Shown here: positions 17,962-27,651 of the stretch, piece by piece
Position numbering within the stretch: position 1 is the stretch's first letter
Layout of the letters: every line of letters starts with the position of its first letter
From: an uncultured Prevotella sp.
GTDB taxonomy: Bacteria; Bacteroidota; Bacteroidia; Bacteroidales; Bacteroidaceae
DNA length: 64,000 bases
Reading direction: 5' to 3'
NCBI GenBank assembly: GCA_946403845.1
Contig: CAMJBL010000003.1
Span: 1 to 64,000, forward strand
Made by a program: the position numbers and the translations under genes
The notes under the pieces: generated by a model
What the model was told of the DNA's origin: nothing
Database searches by the model: none
What the model saw: the letters and a program-made list of their open reading frames with translations, nothing else

Positions 17962-20343
17962 ATGAAAAAAATACTGAATAGCATCATGCTACTCCTGTTA
18001 GCAGGCACCTCAGCACTGATGGTGTCGTGTAAGGAAGACAACGACAACTCGTCGTCTACCAACACTGACAGAGAGTTTATGACCATGTTCATTTGCGACA
18101 ATACCCGAGGTAAGGGTTCCGACTACCCCTACAACAGCGGACTCGACGGTGCCTATCCTCACGGCAACACGATTCACCTCTATTGGTATGGTGTGAATGA
18201 CTGTGCCGGCTACCAGATTCAGATGGGTCTGCAGATCAAAGTGGCGGGTGGTTCCGAAGCCTGGGCAAGAGTCCAGGGCACCAGCGACCTGTTGCTCGAC
18301 ACTATCGTAGGTCCCAAACAACTTGATCTGCTTCTAAAGGACTTGCAATACTCCACCAACTACCGCTTTGCCATCCGTGCCCTATCAAAACTCGATAAGA
18401 ACATTAAGGGTGACGAGTCGACCTTTGCCCATGCCTCTAACTGGTATGGTCACGGCAACGGCCGTCAGTGGCAGGAGTATCTCGGAATTACGACCAACGA
18501 CCGTTATCCCACTCCAATGGCAATCTACGTCAATCAGGCAGAGACCACAGAGAATGATATGCATGTGTACTTCAATACCAACATCAACGATCTGGGTCTT
18601 AATTTGAACAATGAAGACGACAAGGATAAGTACGATGCCTATTACGAGAACTTCAACATCGACAAGAGCGGTAACTTCGGCTATAAGTACCTCACCGTAC
18701 AACCCTCTCCAAACAACCCCAATTCTACGGTTGATGAGAAGTGGAAGAAGTACGAGATTACCGATGAAGACCGTGCCCGCGGCTATGTGGTTGTAACAGG
18801 TCTGACACCTAACTCTGTTTATGTTATCGACGTGATCGATCCCGAAGTACCGGTAGAGATTGATGCCAAGTACAACACCTGCACTGCCCGTTCCGACGGT
18901 CAGCCGGGCGAGCCCATCCTGCTGTCACACGATGAACTAATGGCCCAGGCTTCCAGCTTAGCGATTCCCAAAAGAGACGACAAGCGTGCTGACATATATG
19001 GACCTAAGGCAGAAAAGTATAACGCAGCACCTATCACCCCGATGCTCTACGATTTCATCTCCGACACCAAGTACGCAGAAGGACAAACCTTCATGCTGGA
19101 AGGTGGAAAGACCTATTATCTTGATGGCAACGACATCACATGTAAGGGTTTTGTATTGCGTACACGTCCTGAGGATGTTGCAAAAGGACTCCGTGCCCGT
19201 GTCATCTGTGGTATTGGTGAAAGCTCAGCCGTATTCACCCAGGGCACAGAAGGCCGTCAGTGGGATGGTTGTCCCTACTCCATGTTCACCTTTGGCCGTT
19301 CGCCAGAAGCCGGAGAAGGTGGTGAGATCTATATGAAGAAGCTGGCCTTCTACGACATTGACTTCGACAACCCCGAGTGCTTCAACTATGGAGACCAAAA
19401 GGCCGGTGTTGGAAATGCCACAGGAAATTACTTCTTCAATATGTTCAGCGATGGTATGGCTGTGACACTCGACTCACTGGTCATTGAGAATTGCTCGTTC
19501 AAACGCATTGTCCGTGGTTTCATTCGTGAGCAAGGTCCTAATTATAAGTTGTGGAACCACGTGCTCATCAAGAACAATATGTTCTATGACTGCGGCTATT
19601 ACAGCAACGGTGCTGGTGGCTACTGCTGGATCGACGGTGCCGGCAACAATGGAAAGACCAATATGTTGGCCGACTTCAAGGCCATTGAGAACACGTTCTA
19701 CGACTGTCCTTTCCCTGCCTTTATCAAGCAGCAGCTAAGCGAAGAATTCAAATATGAAGGCAATTCCAGATGGAATATTACCTTCTCGAACAACACACTC
19801 GTGAACTACAATACCCGTGGCGACGGTGCCATCTTTAAACTCACCCGTCTGCCCAATGGCTCTGTATTCAATGTAGAGAATAACCTGATTATCCTCTGCA
19901 AACAGTCTGGCGACCAGCGTGTACTCCAGCAGTATGGTGCTTACACACCCGACACCGAGACACTCGCCGATGGTTCCGCCGGTGTGGTAACGCTGAATTT
20001 CAACAACAACTGGTCGACGAACAACGACCTGACAAACGGTTCTATTTTCAGTTCACGTGCATGGGAAAATGAGAAAGATGGCTTTGGGTTCCTTGTAGCC
20101 AATAGTAAGGCCAACCTCAACGGTTCACTCAAGGTGGCAGTTGCCGATATCTCGGCTACCGACCTGCTGATCAGTCCCTGTCCGCCGCACATTGCTGCTA
20201 CGGCCGAAGACCAGAATATGCACCGTGCCGATGCACTGGATGGCTCAGCAACCACGCAGTATAATGTGAACCTCTACTTCAAGGACACCAATAACGACAT
20301 CTACAAGAACAATGCAGGTGCGGCAAGGTGGAGAAACAAATAG
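17962..20343 (+). CDS. Surface lipoprotein with FN3-like and DUF4957/DUF5123-type beta-helix domains
   Basis: 793 residues. The lipobox is LMVSCK (Cys23). Residues about 45-330 look like FN3/Ig modules (LYWYGVNDCAGYQIQMG, YSTNYRFAIRALS). Residues about 390-790 resemble the DUF4957 and DUF5123 domains, a pectate-lyase-like beta-helix seen in lipoproteins of Bacteroidetes pectin loci (FMLEGGKTYYLDGNDITCKG, FKRIVRGFIREQGPN, NITFSNNTLVNYNTRG). The classic lyase catalytic Arg/Asp set is not evident. I infer a pectin-binding surface protein in the SusE/F position of the operon; a lyase role is possible but unsupported. Confidence 0.75.
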   Translation: MKKILNSIMLLLLAGTSALMVSCKEDNDNSSSTNTDREFMTMFICDNTRGKGSDYPYNSGLDGAYPHGNTIHLYWYGVNDCAGYQIQMGLQIKVAGGSEAWARVQGTSDLLLDTIVGPKQLDLLLKDLQYSTNYRFAIRALSKLDKNIKGDESTFAHASNWYGHGNGRQWQEYLGITTNDRYPTPMAIYVNQAETTENDMHVYFNTNINDLGLNLNNEDDKDKYDAYYENFNIDKSGNFGYKYLTVQPSPNNPNSTVDEKWKKYEITDEDRARGYVVVTGLTPNSVYVIDVIDPEVPVEIDAKYNTCTARSDGQPGEPILLSHDELMAQASSLAIPKRDDKRADIYGPKAEKYNAAPITPMLYDFISDTKYAEGQTFMLEGGKTYYLDGNDITCKGFVLRTRPEDVAKGLRARVICGIGESSAVFTQGTEGRQWDGCPYSMFTFGRSPEAGEGGEIYMKKLAFYDIDFDNPECFNYGDQKAGVGNATGNYFFNMFSDGMAVTLDSLVIENCSFKRIVRGFIREQGPNYKLWNHVLIKNNMFYDCGYYSNGAGGYCWIDGAGNNGKTNMLADFKAIENTFYDCPFPAFIKQQLSEEFKYEGNSRWNITFSNNTLVNYNTRGDGAIFKLTRLPNGSVFNVENNLIILCKQSGDQRVLQQYGAYTPDTETLADGSAGVVTLNFNNNWSTNNDLTNGSIFSSRAWENEKDGFGFLVANSKANLNGSLKVAVADISATDLLISPCPPHIAATAEDQNMHRADALDGSATTQYNVNLYFKDTNNDIYKNNAGAARWRNK

Positions 20344-20375
20344 AATTGATAATTGACAATTGAAAATTGATAATT

Positions 20376-20900
20376 ATGAATACATTCAAGAAATCAATAT
20401 TCGCAGTGATAGCAGCCCTGACAGCAGGGCTGGCTATCACCTCCTGCAGCGATGCCAACGAGTATGAGGATTTCAATGCCGACAACAAGTCGTGGGTCAC
20501 AAACTACAATGACTCAACAGCGGTACCTCACCCCGAATCACTGGCAAGCACCAAATGGGTACGCGGCACAGGTATTAAGGCTAATGCCTATGGACAAGAT
20601 GTTCAGGGTTTCGTGGAGAGTCTGGATTTTGTATCAGCCGACTCTGTGGCTGTCAAAATGAGCCAGGGCACCACTCAGGGTACTTGGGTTGACGACTCCA
20701 ACACTGAGCGTCTTCCACTCTACGAGTATGATTACAGTGCATCAACGGGCAAGATACAGATTCTGCAACGCACTGTCAATAAGGGAGCAGTCACCAAGAA
20801 AGCAATCTTTGTTGGAGTTGCCGTCAGCGGTACACAGGAAATCATCACCATGGTACACTATGGCGATACACCTGCACAGACTTATCTTGTGAAGCAATAA
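20376..20900 (+). CDS. Small exported lipoprotein of the susC operon
   Basis: 174 residues from ATG 20376; the upstream TTG at 20367 lies in an AT-rich repeat (AATTGATAATTGACAATTG) and is not favoured. Lipobox LAITSC, then about 150 residues with beta-strand character (YAQDVQGFVESLD-like alternation, PLYEYDYSASTGKIQILQRT), resembling a small lipocalin-like barrel. I do not recognise a named family. It is the last gene of the SusC-SusD-DUF4957 operon and is followed by a terminator, so it probably assists surface binding. Confidence 0.65.
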   Translation: MNTFKKSIFAVIAALTAGLAITSCSDANEYEDFNADNKSWVTNYNDSTAVPHPESLASTKWVRGTGIKANAYGQDVQGFVESLDFVSADSVAVKMSQGTTQGTWVDDSNTERLPLYEYDYSASTGKIQILQRTVNKGAVTKKAIFVGVAVSGTQEIITMVHYGDTPAQTYLVKQ

Positions 20901-20922
20901 AGAACTATGTAATATCATACGG

Positions 20923-20953
20923 AAAGAGGTTGCGTTCGGCGCAACCTCTTTTG
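20923..20953 (+). terminator. Terminator of the susC operon
   Basis: AAAGAGGTTGCG (20923-20934) pairs perfectly with CGCAACCTCTTT (20940-20951) over a 5-nt loop, followed by T-rich sequence. Confidence 0.75.
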
Positions 20954-20971
20954 TTATATATCTCAAATGTA

Positions 20972-20985
20972 CGCAAACCTTTACG
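20972..20985. promoter_or_regulatory. Palindromic operator, site 4 (LacI-type, degenerate)
   Basis: CGCAAACCTTTACG matches the CGTAAACGTTTACG palindrome at 12 of 14 positions. Its centre (20978.5) lies 60.5 bp upstream of the -7 element, identical to site 3. Confidence 0.55.
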
Positions 20986-21014
20986 TTAATAATTTCGTAA
21001 AAAAGAGGAAAACA

Positions 21015-21046
21015 TTTGGCTATCTCGAAAAAAAACTCTATTTTTG
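21015..21046 (+). promoter_or_regulatory. Promoter of the 21108 gene
   Basis: TTTG (21015-21018), 20-bp spacer, TATTTTTG (21039-21046): full consensus with the same geometry as the susC promoter. Confidence 0.75.
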
Positions 21047-21107
21047 CACAAAATAATATATAGATTGATAAGTATTTCTTATTTACTAACTATAAAAAGT
21101 GTAATTT

Positions 21108-22916
21108 ATGAAGAAAATTTTTACATTAGTTTTCGCCCTTATGGGCTTCGCAGGTGCTGCTAACGCTGCATCGGTTGACGACATCGCCCCCCTGAAGCAC
21201 AGCTACGTGCTGGTTTGTGAGGATCTGGGTGCTCGTCCCGGCAAGGGAAATCTGTTTGGTGACAATCATTTCCTGGATGTAACCGGCGGTTCTACTGCAA
21301 CTAACAAGGGTTCTGTCGACCTGTCTGCAGCTGATGGTGTGCTGGTCACAGACGAAATTGCAGCCAAGTATGGTGAGTATGGTAAACACCTTAACTTCCT
21401 TCGTCTGAAGAAGACTCAGGACGTAATCGCTATGAGCGTGACTGCCAAGTCAAAGGTGATTATCTTCTATCAGGACAACAACAAGGATGACCGTTATCCC
21501 GTGTTTGCCAAGGACGCAGGTCTGAAAGAGCGTTTTGCTGATGGTGTAAGATCAGAAAGATGCTCTGGTGAAGAAGGTGCTCCTGCTGCTAACCTCAGAA
21601 GAATTGAGTGGACAGCTACTGACGACGGTCTGGTTTATGTTGGCGACAACAATGGTGACATGTTCGTGAGCTACATCATCATCGAGGCTAACGAGGCGCC
21701 TGGTACACCTACCGTTAAGGTTGGTCCTCAGACCTTCGAGGGTGGTCTCTGGTTCCGTGAGGTGACCTGTAAGGCTAACGACTACAAGATGGAAGGATCT
21801 GATGAGGGTATTCCTACACTCGTTACCTATACTACTGACGGTTCAACTCCTACAGCTAGTAGCCCAGTTTACACTGAGCCTATCAAGTGTTATAAGGATA
21901 TGACTGTTAAGTTCCAGGCGTTCCAGGATTGGGGTGCTGGTGCTGACGAAGGTTTCATCTGCGATGCTGCAGACAACGAAGGAAATGTCAACTTCGTATT
22001 CAATGCTCCAACCATTGAGGTCGATGGTGCTACATTCACTATTACCTCTGAGTATGCAGAGCAGAATGGTTCTAACTTCTATAAGCTTGGTAATGGTGAA
22101 GAAGTTGCTGGCAATGGTGCTACTCTGACAGAGTCTGCAACAGTGACCGCCTACACCAAAATTGCAAATGGTGACTATACAACATTTACCACCAAATCTA
22201 CCACAAAGGACGTTTATGTGCTGAATCCTATCAAGGAGAAGAAGACTATCGCTGTAACAGCTGCTGATGTTGTTATTGACGAAGAAGCTACGGCACAGGC
22301 TACCGACGGTGCTACTGTCTACAAGGTTGAGAACGGAGCCATCAGCGCCGATAAGATGGACTTCTTCGTGAAGAACCTCACCTTCGGTGTCTTGAAGGAT
22401 GCCAAGGCTCAGTATCAGGTACCTGAGGGCCAGGAGGCTTATATCCAGATGAGCAATACCAACATTGTATTCCAGGTGGCCGAGGGCGACTCTGTAGTTG
22501 TGAAGGTTGTCTGCACGAAGAACTCTTGTAAGAACCTCGATGCCGACGACGCTGCTGAGGACAAGCTGGATAACGGTTGTACACCTGACCGTCAGTGCTT
22601 TGTCAATGTGAGCGGTACCACTTACTGTCTGACCGACGCTGAAGGCAAACACACCAACGACCTGAAGCTCTATCCCGATGCAAACGTATTCGAGTTTGGC
22701 TTGGGTGCTGGTACATGGACCTTCCAGAAGTACTCTGGCACAGGTAACATTCTGATCTCTTCTATCGAGATTACTCCTACCGATGCTGCAGGCATTAAGG
22801 GTGTGAAGACTATGGATGCTCAGAGCAGCGCTCTCTACAACCTCGCAGGTCAGCGTGTTGACGCTAACTACAAGGGCATCGTTGTTAAGAATGGCGCTAA
22901 GATGATTCAGAAGTAA
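21108..22916 (+). CDS. Tagged secreted beta-sandwich protein with a chitobiase-C-like domain
   Basis: 602 residues. Signal peptide ending GAANAAS; a beta-sandwich (about 25-195); a CHB_HEX_C-type Ig-like module (about 200-300) with LVTYTTDGSTPTASSPVYTE; a second related module (about 300-375); a further sandwich (about 400-580); and the tag LYNLAGQRVDANYKGIVVKN. No catalytic motif is seen, so I infer a pectin-binding or scaffolding surface protein. Codons ending in T (GCT, GGT, GTT, TCT) are clearly commoner than in its neighbours, as in highly expressed Bacteroidetes genes. It is monocistronic: operator site 4 and a full promoter upstream, a strong terminator downstream. Confidence 0.75.
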   Translation: MKKIFTLVFALMGFAGAANAASVDDIAPLKHSYVLVCEDLGARPGKGNLFGDNHFLDVTGGSTATNKGSVDLSAADGVLVTDEIAAKYGEYGKHLNFLRLKKTQDVIAMSVTAKSKVIIFYQDNNKDDRYPVFAKDAGLKERFADGVRSERCSGEEGAPAANLRRIEWTATDDGLVYVGDNNGDMFVSYIIIEANEAPGTPTVKVGPQTFEGGLWFREVTCKANDYKMEGSDEGIPTLVTYTTDGSTPTASSPVYTEPIKCYKDMTVKFQAFQDWGAGADEGFICDAADNEGNVNFVFNAPTIEVDGATFTITSEYAEQNGSNFYKLGNGEEVAGNGATLTESATVTAYTKIANGDYTTFTTKSTTKDVYVLNPIKEKKTIAVTAADVVIDEEATAQATDGATVYKVENGAISADKMDFFVKNLTFGVLKDAKAQYQVPEGQEAYIQMSNTNIVFQVAEGDSVVVKVVCTKNSCKNLDADDAAEDKLDNGCTPDRQCFVNVSGTTYCLTDAEGKHTNDLKLYPDANVFEFGLGAGTWTFQKYSGTGNILISSIEITPTDAAGIKGVKTMDAQSSALYNLAGQRVDANYKGIVVKNGAKMIQK

Positions 22917-22943
22917 TCTGATTCTCTTTTTCAATACAAAATT

Positions 22944-22976
22944 AGCCGAAAGTCTTGGTACTTTCGGCTTTTTTTT
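22944..22976 (+). terminator. Terminator after the 21108 gene
   Basis: AGCCGAAAG (22944-22952) and CTTTCGGCT (22961-22969) form a perfect 9-bp stem followed by eight T. Confidence 0.85.
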
Positions 22977-22977
22977 G

Positions 22978-22985
22978 TAATTTTG
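22978..22985 (+). promoter_or_regulatory. -7 promoter element of the PL1-PL10-GH3-esterase operon
   Basis: TAATTTTG immediately after the terminator T-run; leader about 30 nt to ATG 23020. No palindromic operator is seen here. Confidence 0.45.
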
Positions 22986-23019
22986 TGCCCTGAAAATGAA
23001 CTCTATAAACTAATCGGAA

Positions 23020-25764
23020 ATGAATAAAAAACTTTGGTGTGCCTTTCTCATCCTGGCAACAACAGCGATGCATGCTGGTGCGCAAAACATCGACTTCAAC
23101 ATGACGGGTCGTCAGGATGCCGAGGTGAATGAACCTGACTACACCGGATGGGCCGTCAACCAAGGGTCCAGTGAATCAAAGACGTTTGACAACGGACTGA
23201 CTATTACCATAGCAGCCACAGGCAAAGCGAATACACTTCGTGCACAATGGCACAAAAACACCTGTACGGCAGGAAAGAATGGCCAGACAGGTCTTCGACT
23301 GCTAGGTGACGGCGTAGCAGCTTTCATTGCCGATGCCAGTAATAACACGCCCAACCTGACTGATACGCCCACGAGCATCTCAGTTAAATTGAAAGGCCTT
23401 AAGGCTGGTCTGCATTCCCTGACGGCATATCACGTTTACAAAGACCCTAAGACAGGCGACATGCCCACCATTAAGGTGGAAGCATTGCGTGACCAAGAGT
23501 CGGTCGCTTCTCAGTCGGGTGTGTCGTATGCCAATGTGAAGAGTACGGCCGCCAACCTGAAAATGAGCGATGCAGCTTTCTCATACGTGGAGTTTGAAGT
23601 CCTGGAGACAACACAAACGATAACCGTCACCTATACCACAGAAGTGGAAAGCGGCAAACAATACCAGACCACGAACGTGATGCTGAACGGTTTGCTCATC
23701 GACCACTCGCCACTCACGGCGCTGGATCCGAACCCTGCACATCGCGACTATCACCTGGATGCCGACGATGGCTGCTATAACCTGCAATGGACACCTGCCA
23801 CGATGGCAGTGAGTCACAAGCTGGTAATCGGTACCGACCAGGAAACCGTGGACCAGTCAACAGATTACACCTATGAAGGCACCTCACCTTCCTACACCAT
23901 CACGGGTCTGAAATCATCACAGTATTATTACTGGCGCGTGGATGAGGTAGATGCTGAAGGTAAGATTTATAAAGGTGAGGTATGGTCGTTCCGTCCACGT
24001 CAGTTGGCTTTTCCCGGAGCCGAGGGTTATGGCCGCTTCGCCATCGGCGGTCGAGGTGGTAAGGTGTACCACGTGACGAGTCTCAGCGGCGGCAAGGAAC
24101 CCGGCACGTTGCTCTACGGACTGACGGAGATGAATGAGCCCCGCTATATTGTGTTCGACGTCTCAGGTATCATCGAACTCGACTTCGAGTCGCAGTTCAC
24201 CAAGCCCTACGCCTATATCGCCGGACAGACGGCACCAGGCAAGGGCATCTGTATCAAGGCATCGAACATCAATATCGGTTCGGACGTGATTTGCCGCCAT
24301 ATCCGTTTCAAGCGCGGCTTGGGTGTCTATGGTAAGAATACCGGTAACGCGATGGGAATAGCGGGTGCCGACCACGCTATCGTGGACCACTGCACAGCAG
24401 CGTGGGGAACTGACGAGACGGTGAGCGGACGCGGCGCGCTGAATGTAACGTTCCAGTATAACGTCATTTCCGAGGCCTTAGGCATCACCGGTCACAAGAA
24501 CTATGACGACGGTACGAACCACGGCTATGCGGCCACCATCGACGGACGAATCGGCTCGTGGCACCACAATCTGCTGGTAAACTGCGAAGGCCGTAACTGG
24601 AGTATGGGTGGCGGCATGGATGCCGAAAACCATCCCATCGGTGGTCTCGACCTGTTTAACAATGTGGTCTACAACTGGCATAACCGGACCACAGATGGCA
24701 ATTGCCATGCCGTAAATTTCGTGAACAACTACTACAAGATGGGGGCTGATACCCGGAAGACCATACTCTTTACTCAGGAGTTTGAGGATGCCATCGCGCC
24801 CGACGGCATTGACCAGGCATATATCAGGGGGAATATCCGTGAGAACAAGAATCACTCGCTCACGCAGGATGCGCTTAACGACACCTACAATGCGACAGGC
24901 AACATTCCCACCACCTATCAGTATCGCGTTGACGCACCGCTGTTTGAAAGCCACGCTACCATCCACACGGCTAAAGACGCCATGAAGATCGTGACCAGTT
25001 ATGCAGGCGCCACGATGCCTCAGCGCGATGAGCACCACGTCCGCAATATCCGCGAGACACTCGACGGCACATACACATACGTTGGTTCGAAGTCGAATAT
25101 CAAAGGTGAGATCGACGCGGAGGCAGATATCACCGAGCATGCCGACAACAAAGGTTGGGAGGTCTATCCTGAAGAGCGTCGTCCGAAGGACTGGGATACA
25201 GACCAGGACGGTATGCCCGATTGGTACGAGAATGCCATTGGCAGCGATCCCCATACCGCCAACCAGAACGATGATCCTGATGGTGATGGCTGGACACTTC
25301 TCGAGGACTATCTGGAATTCATGGCTCATCCCTATATCGTCATGGCACCCAACAGTAGTGGCACACTCGACCTAAAGCCCTACTTTGCGGGTTTTTATGG
25401 TCAAAATGGTAAAGCTACGACACCCAGCTACACTGTGGACTATCTGGAGGACCATTTTTCCCCTACTATCGAAGGTTCTATTCTAACGGTCAAATCACAT
25501 GTTATTATCGGTAAAGGCTCTTGCGTTGTCACCGTGAACGATGGTGAGACCTCCTTCTCCCAACCTTTTGGTGTGATCATTACGAATGAGACAACAGCCA
25601 TTCAGAGCCCCATGGTGAATTTCGGCCAGATAGAGGCTGTCAAACGAGCGTTTTTCACCACAGACGGCTGCCAGGTCAGTACACTCAAGTCGCATGGGGT
25701 TTATGTGATGAAGGTGACCGACAAGCAGGGTACTGTCCATACAGCGAAAATTATCGCCAGATAA
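23020..25764 (+). CDS. Secreted PL1-type pectate lyase with N-terminal binding module
   Basis: 914 residues. Signal peptide (ATTAMHAGAQ), a galactose-binding-like beta-sandwich (about 25-230), an FN3-like module (about 235-330), then a PL1 beta-helix (about 330-720) entered by AFPGAEGYGRFAIGGRGG and carrying AIVDHCTAAWGTDETVS. The RxPR region of the first PL1 is replaced here by CEGRNWSMGGGMD, so it belongs to a different subfamily. DTDQDGMPDWYE (about 727) is a calcium-loop repeat. The C-terminus differs from the short tag of its neighbours: GVYVMKVTDKQGTVHTAKII resembles a classical type IX secretion C-terminal domain. First gene of a four-gene operon (gaps 27, 12 and 15 bp). Confidence 0.85.
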   Translation: MNKKLWCAFLILATTAMHAGAQNIDFNMTGRQDAEVNEPDYTGWAVNQGSSESKTFDNGLTITIAATGKANTLRAQWHKNTCTAGKNGQTGLRLLGDGVAAFIADASNNTPNLTDTPTSISVKLKGLKAGLHSLTAYHVYKDPKTGDMPTIKVEALRDQESVASQSGVSYANVKSTAANLKMSDAAFSYVEFEVLETTQTITVTYTTEVESGKQYQTTNVMLNGLLIDHSPLTALDPNPAHRDYHLDADDGCYNLQWTPATMAVSHKLVIGTDQETVDQSTDYTYEGTSPSYTITGLKSSQYYYWRVDEVDAEGKIYKGEVWSFRPRQLAFPGAEGYGRFAIGGRGGKVYHVTSLSGGKEPGTLLYGLTEMNEPRYIVFDVSGIIELDFESQFTKPYAYIAGQTAPGKGICIKASNINIGSDVICRHIRFKRGLGVYGKNTGNAMGIAGADHAIVDHCTAAWGTDETVSGRGALNVTFQYNVISEALGITGHKNYDDGTNHGYAATIDGRIGSWHHNLLVNCEGRNWSMGGGMDAENHPIGGLDLFNNVVYNWHNRTTDGNCHAVNFVNNYYKMGADTRKTILFTQEFEDAIAPDGIDQAYIRGNIRENKNHSLTQDALNDTYNATGNIPTTYQYRVDAPLFESHATIHTAKDAMKIVTSYAGATMPQRDEHHVRNIRETLDGTYTYVGSKSNIKGEIDAEADITEHADNKGWEVYPEERRPKDWDTDQDGMPDWYENAIGSDPHTANQNDDPDGDGWTLLEDYLEFMAHPYIVMAPNSSGTLDLKPYFAGFYGQNGKATTPSYTVDYLEDHFSPTIEGSILTVKSHVIIGKGSCVVTVNDGETSFSQPFGVIITNETTAIQSPMVNFGQIEAVKRAFFTTDGCQVSTLKSHGVYVMKVTDKQGTVHTAKIIAR

Positions 25765-25791
25765 AAATTCTAATCAAAACAAATAAAACAA

Positions 25792-27639
25792 ATGAGAAAA
25801 GTATTACTGATTATTAGCTTCATCGGAGGCATTTTTTCAGGAGTCATGGCTCAAAAGGCATCTGACTTAAAATGGGCTGACATCTGCTCAGGCAAGATGG
25901 GCGCTGACTGGTATGGCAGCGATGAAGCCCAGAAGATTGCCGACATTGTGTTATCGGTACAGAAGAACAATGGCGGTTGGATGAAGAACGACCAACTGCA
26001 TAAGTTGTCTGACAACGAACTGAAGGCTTTACAGAATGCCCGCGGCGAGCACTCCTGTCTCGACAACACAGCCACCACACAGGAGATGCGCTTCTTAGCC
26101 AAAGTGTGGCAGAAGACGAATGTCGGGAAATATAAGGAGTCATTCACGAAGGCCCTGAACATGATCTTCAAGGCCGAGAAGGGTTGCGGCGGCTGGTCAC
26201 AGTACTGGCCCCTGCAGGGTGGCGGCAGCTATTGGGACTATATTACCTTCAACGATGACCTGATGACCAATGTCATGCGACTGTTGGAGGAGATTGCAGC
26301 AGGCAGAGGCGACTTTGCAAACATAGCCGACGATGCCGCGAAGCAGCACTGCAAGGATGCCGTGAAGCGTGCCATCGACGTGATTATCAAGTGTCAGGTC
26401 GACGACAACGGTACGAAGGCAGCCTGGTGCGCCCAGCACGATACCCTTAAGTTCCTGCCTGCCGTAGGCCGTCCGCATGAACTGCCCTCTATCAGCGGCA
26501 GCGAGTCGGCCAGTCTGTTGTCTTATCTGATGACCATCGAGAACCCCTCCGAAGCACTACAGCAAACCATCCATACGGCCGTTGCCTGGCTCGATGCCCA
26601 CAAGATTGACGGTAAGGCTGTAGAGGATTTCACCAACGCCAACGGTGAGAAAGACCGTCGCGTGATAGACAAGGCTGGTAGTGCCGTCTGGGGACGCTTC
26701 ATCCAACTCGGCGGAGAAACCGGCCGCAAGACCTACGAATCATTCTTCAATATGTTGAGGACTCGCGGCAAGTCGCGGTCTTATACCTCTGATGGCAAGA
26801 CCTACACTTATACAGAATATGAGATTGCCAGCAAATCGTACGACCCGGAGAAGGAATATCAACCCATCTTTGCTATCTACGACGACAAACTACAACATCT
26901 GTATTACCGTTTCCTCTATACTTACGAAGATGCTGATGACGCCACCGACTGGAAAGGTTGTAGCGTACCCACCTCGCTCAATGCCCTTCGTCGCACCAAC
27001 TATCAGTTCATGGGCAGTTGGCCCTTGAATGTCATCAAGAACGAATACCCTGCCTGGAAACGGCGCATCGAATCGCAGAACGCCTCCCAGGGGTATACCA
27101 CCTACCCCCTATCCAACGAGACCAACACCAGTGGTTCATCTACGGAATATGCCTTCAACGGGAACATCAAGATTACCAATGGCAACAACAAGGGCTATGC
27201 CACCGGCAAGTCGAACACAGTGAAATATTCTGCCAACGTCAACTATACGGTTCAACTGCCTTCAGGCATGAAGATTGACAAGGTACAGTTTTATGGCTAT
27301 GACAACTACGATGTCGATGCCTATATCAGTCACTTCAACGGCACTGACTTCAGCGCCACCGACTATGTGTTCCCCGCAAAGGACGGCGATAACATGACTT
27401 ACATGACCCACACATTGCAGGCCACAACACCTATCGAGAATAGTTTCAGTTTCAAACTCGGATCGAAACAGTGTTGTCTGATTCTCACCCTCTACGAGAA
27501 CGACGGCTCTACAGCCATCACACTCCCGCTCACTGATGCTGATTCCAAGGCCATCACCTACAATCTGCAGGGAATGCGTGTTCCCAATTCTGTTAGAGGG
27601 CTCTATATCCATAATGGCAAAAAATATATCCACAAATAA
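25792..27639 (+). CDS. Secreted PL10 pectate lyase with C-terminal binding module
   Basis: 615 residues. The all-alpha (alpha/alpha toroid) PL10 domain spans about 25-420, with GGWMKNDQLHK, SCLDNTATTQEMRFL, GCGGWSQYWPL and the family signature WCAQHDTLKFLPAVGRPHEL followed by PSISGSES. It cleaves unesterified polygalacturonate. A beta-sandwich (about 440-575) that may bind carbohydrate follows, and the tag TYNLQGMRVPNSVRGLYIHN ends the protein. It sits 27 bp after the PL1 gene and 12 bp before GH3. Confidence 0.9.
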   Translation: MRKVLLIISFIGGIFSGVMAQKASDLKWADICSGKMGADWYGSDEAQKIADIVLSVQKNNGGWMKNDQLHKLSDNELKALQNARGEHSCLDNTATTQEMRFLAKVWQKTNVGKYKESFTKALNMIFKAEKGCGGWSQYWPLQGGGSYWDYITFNDDLMTNVMRLLEEIAAGRGDFANIADDAAKQHCKDAVKRAIDVIIKCQVDDNGTKAAWCAQHDTLKFLPAVGRPHELPSISGSESASLLSYLMTIENPSEALQQTIHTAVAWLDAHKIDGKAVEDFTNANGEKDRRVIDKAGSAVWGRFIQLGGETGRKTYESFFNMLRTRGKSRSYTSDGKTYTYTEYEIASKSYDPEKEYQPIFAIYDDKLQHLYYRFLYTYEDADDATDWKGCSVPTSLNALRRTNYQFMGSWPLNVIKNEYPAWKRRIESQNASQGYTTYPLSNETNTSGSSTEYAFNGNIKITNGNNKGYATGKSNTVKYSANVNYTVQLPSGMKIDKVQFYGYDNYDVDAYISHFNGTDFSATDYVFPAKDGDNMTYMTHTLQATTPIENSFSFKLGSKQCCLILTLYENDGSTAITLPLTDADSKAITYNLQGMRVPNSVRGLYIHNGKKYIHK

Positions 27640-27651
27640 AACCAAACCAAT

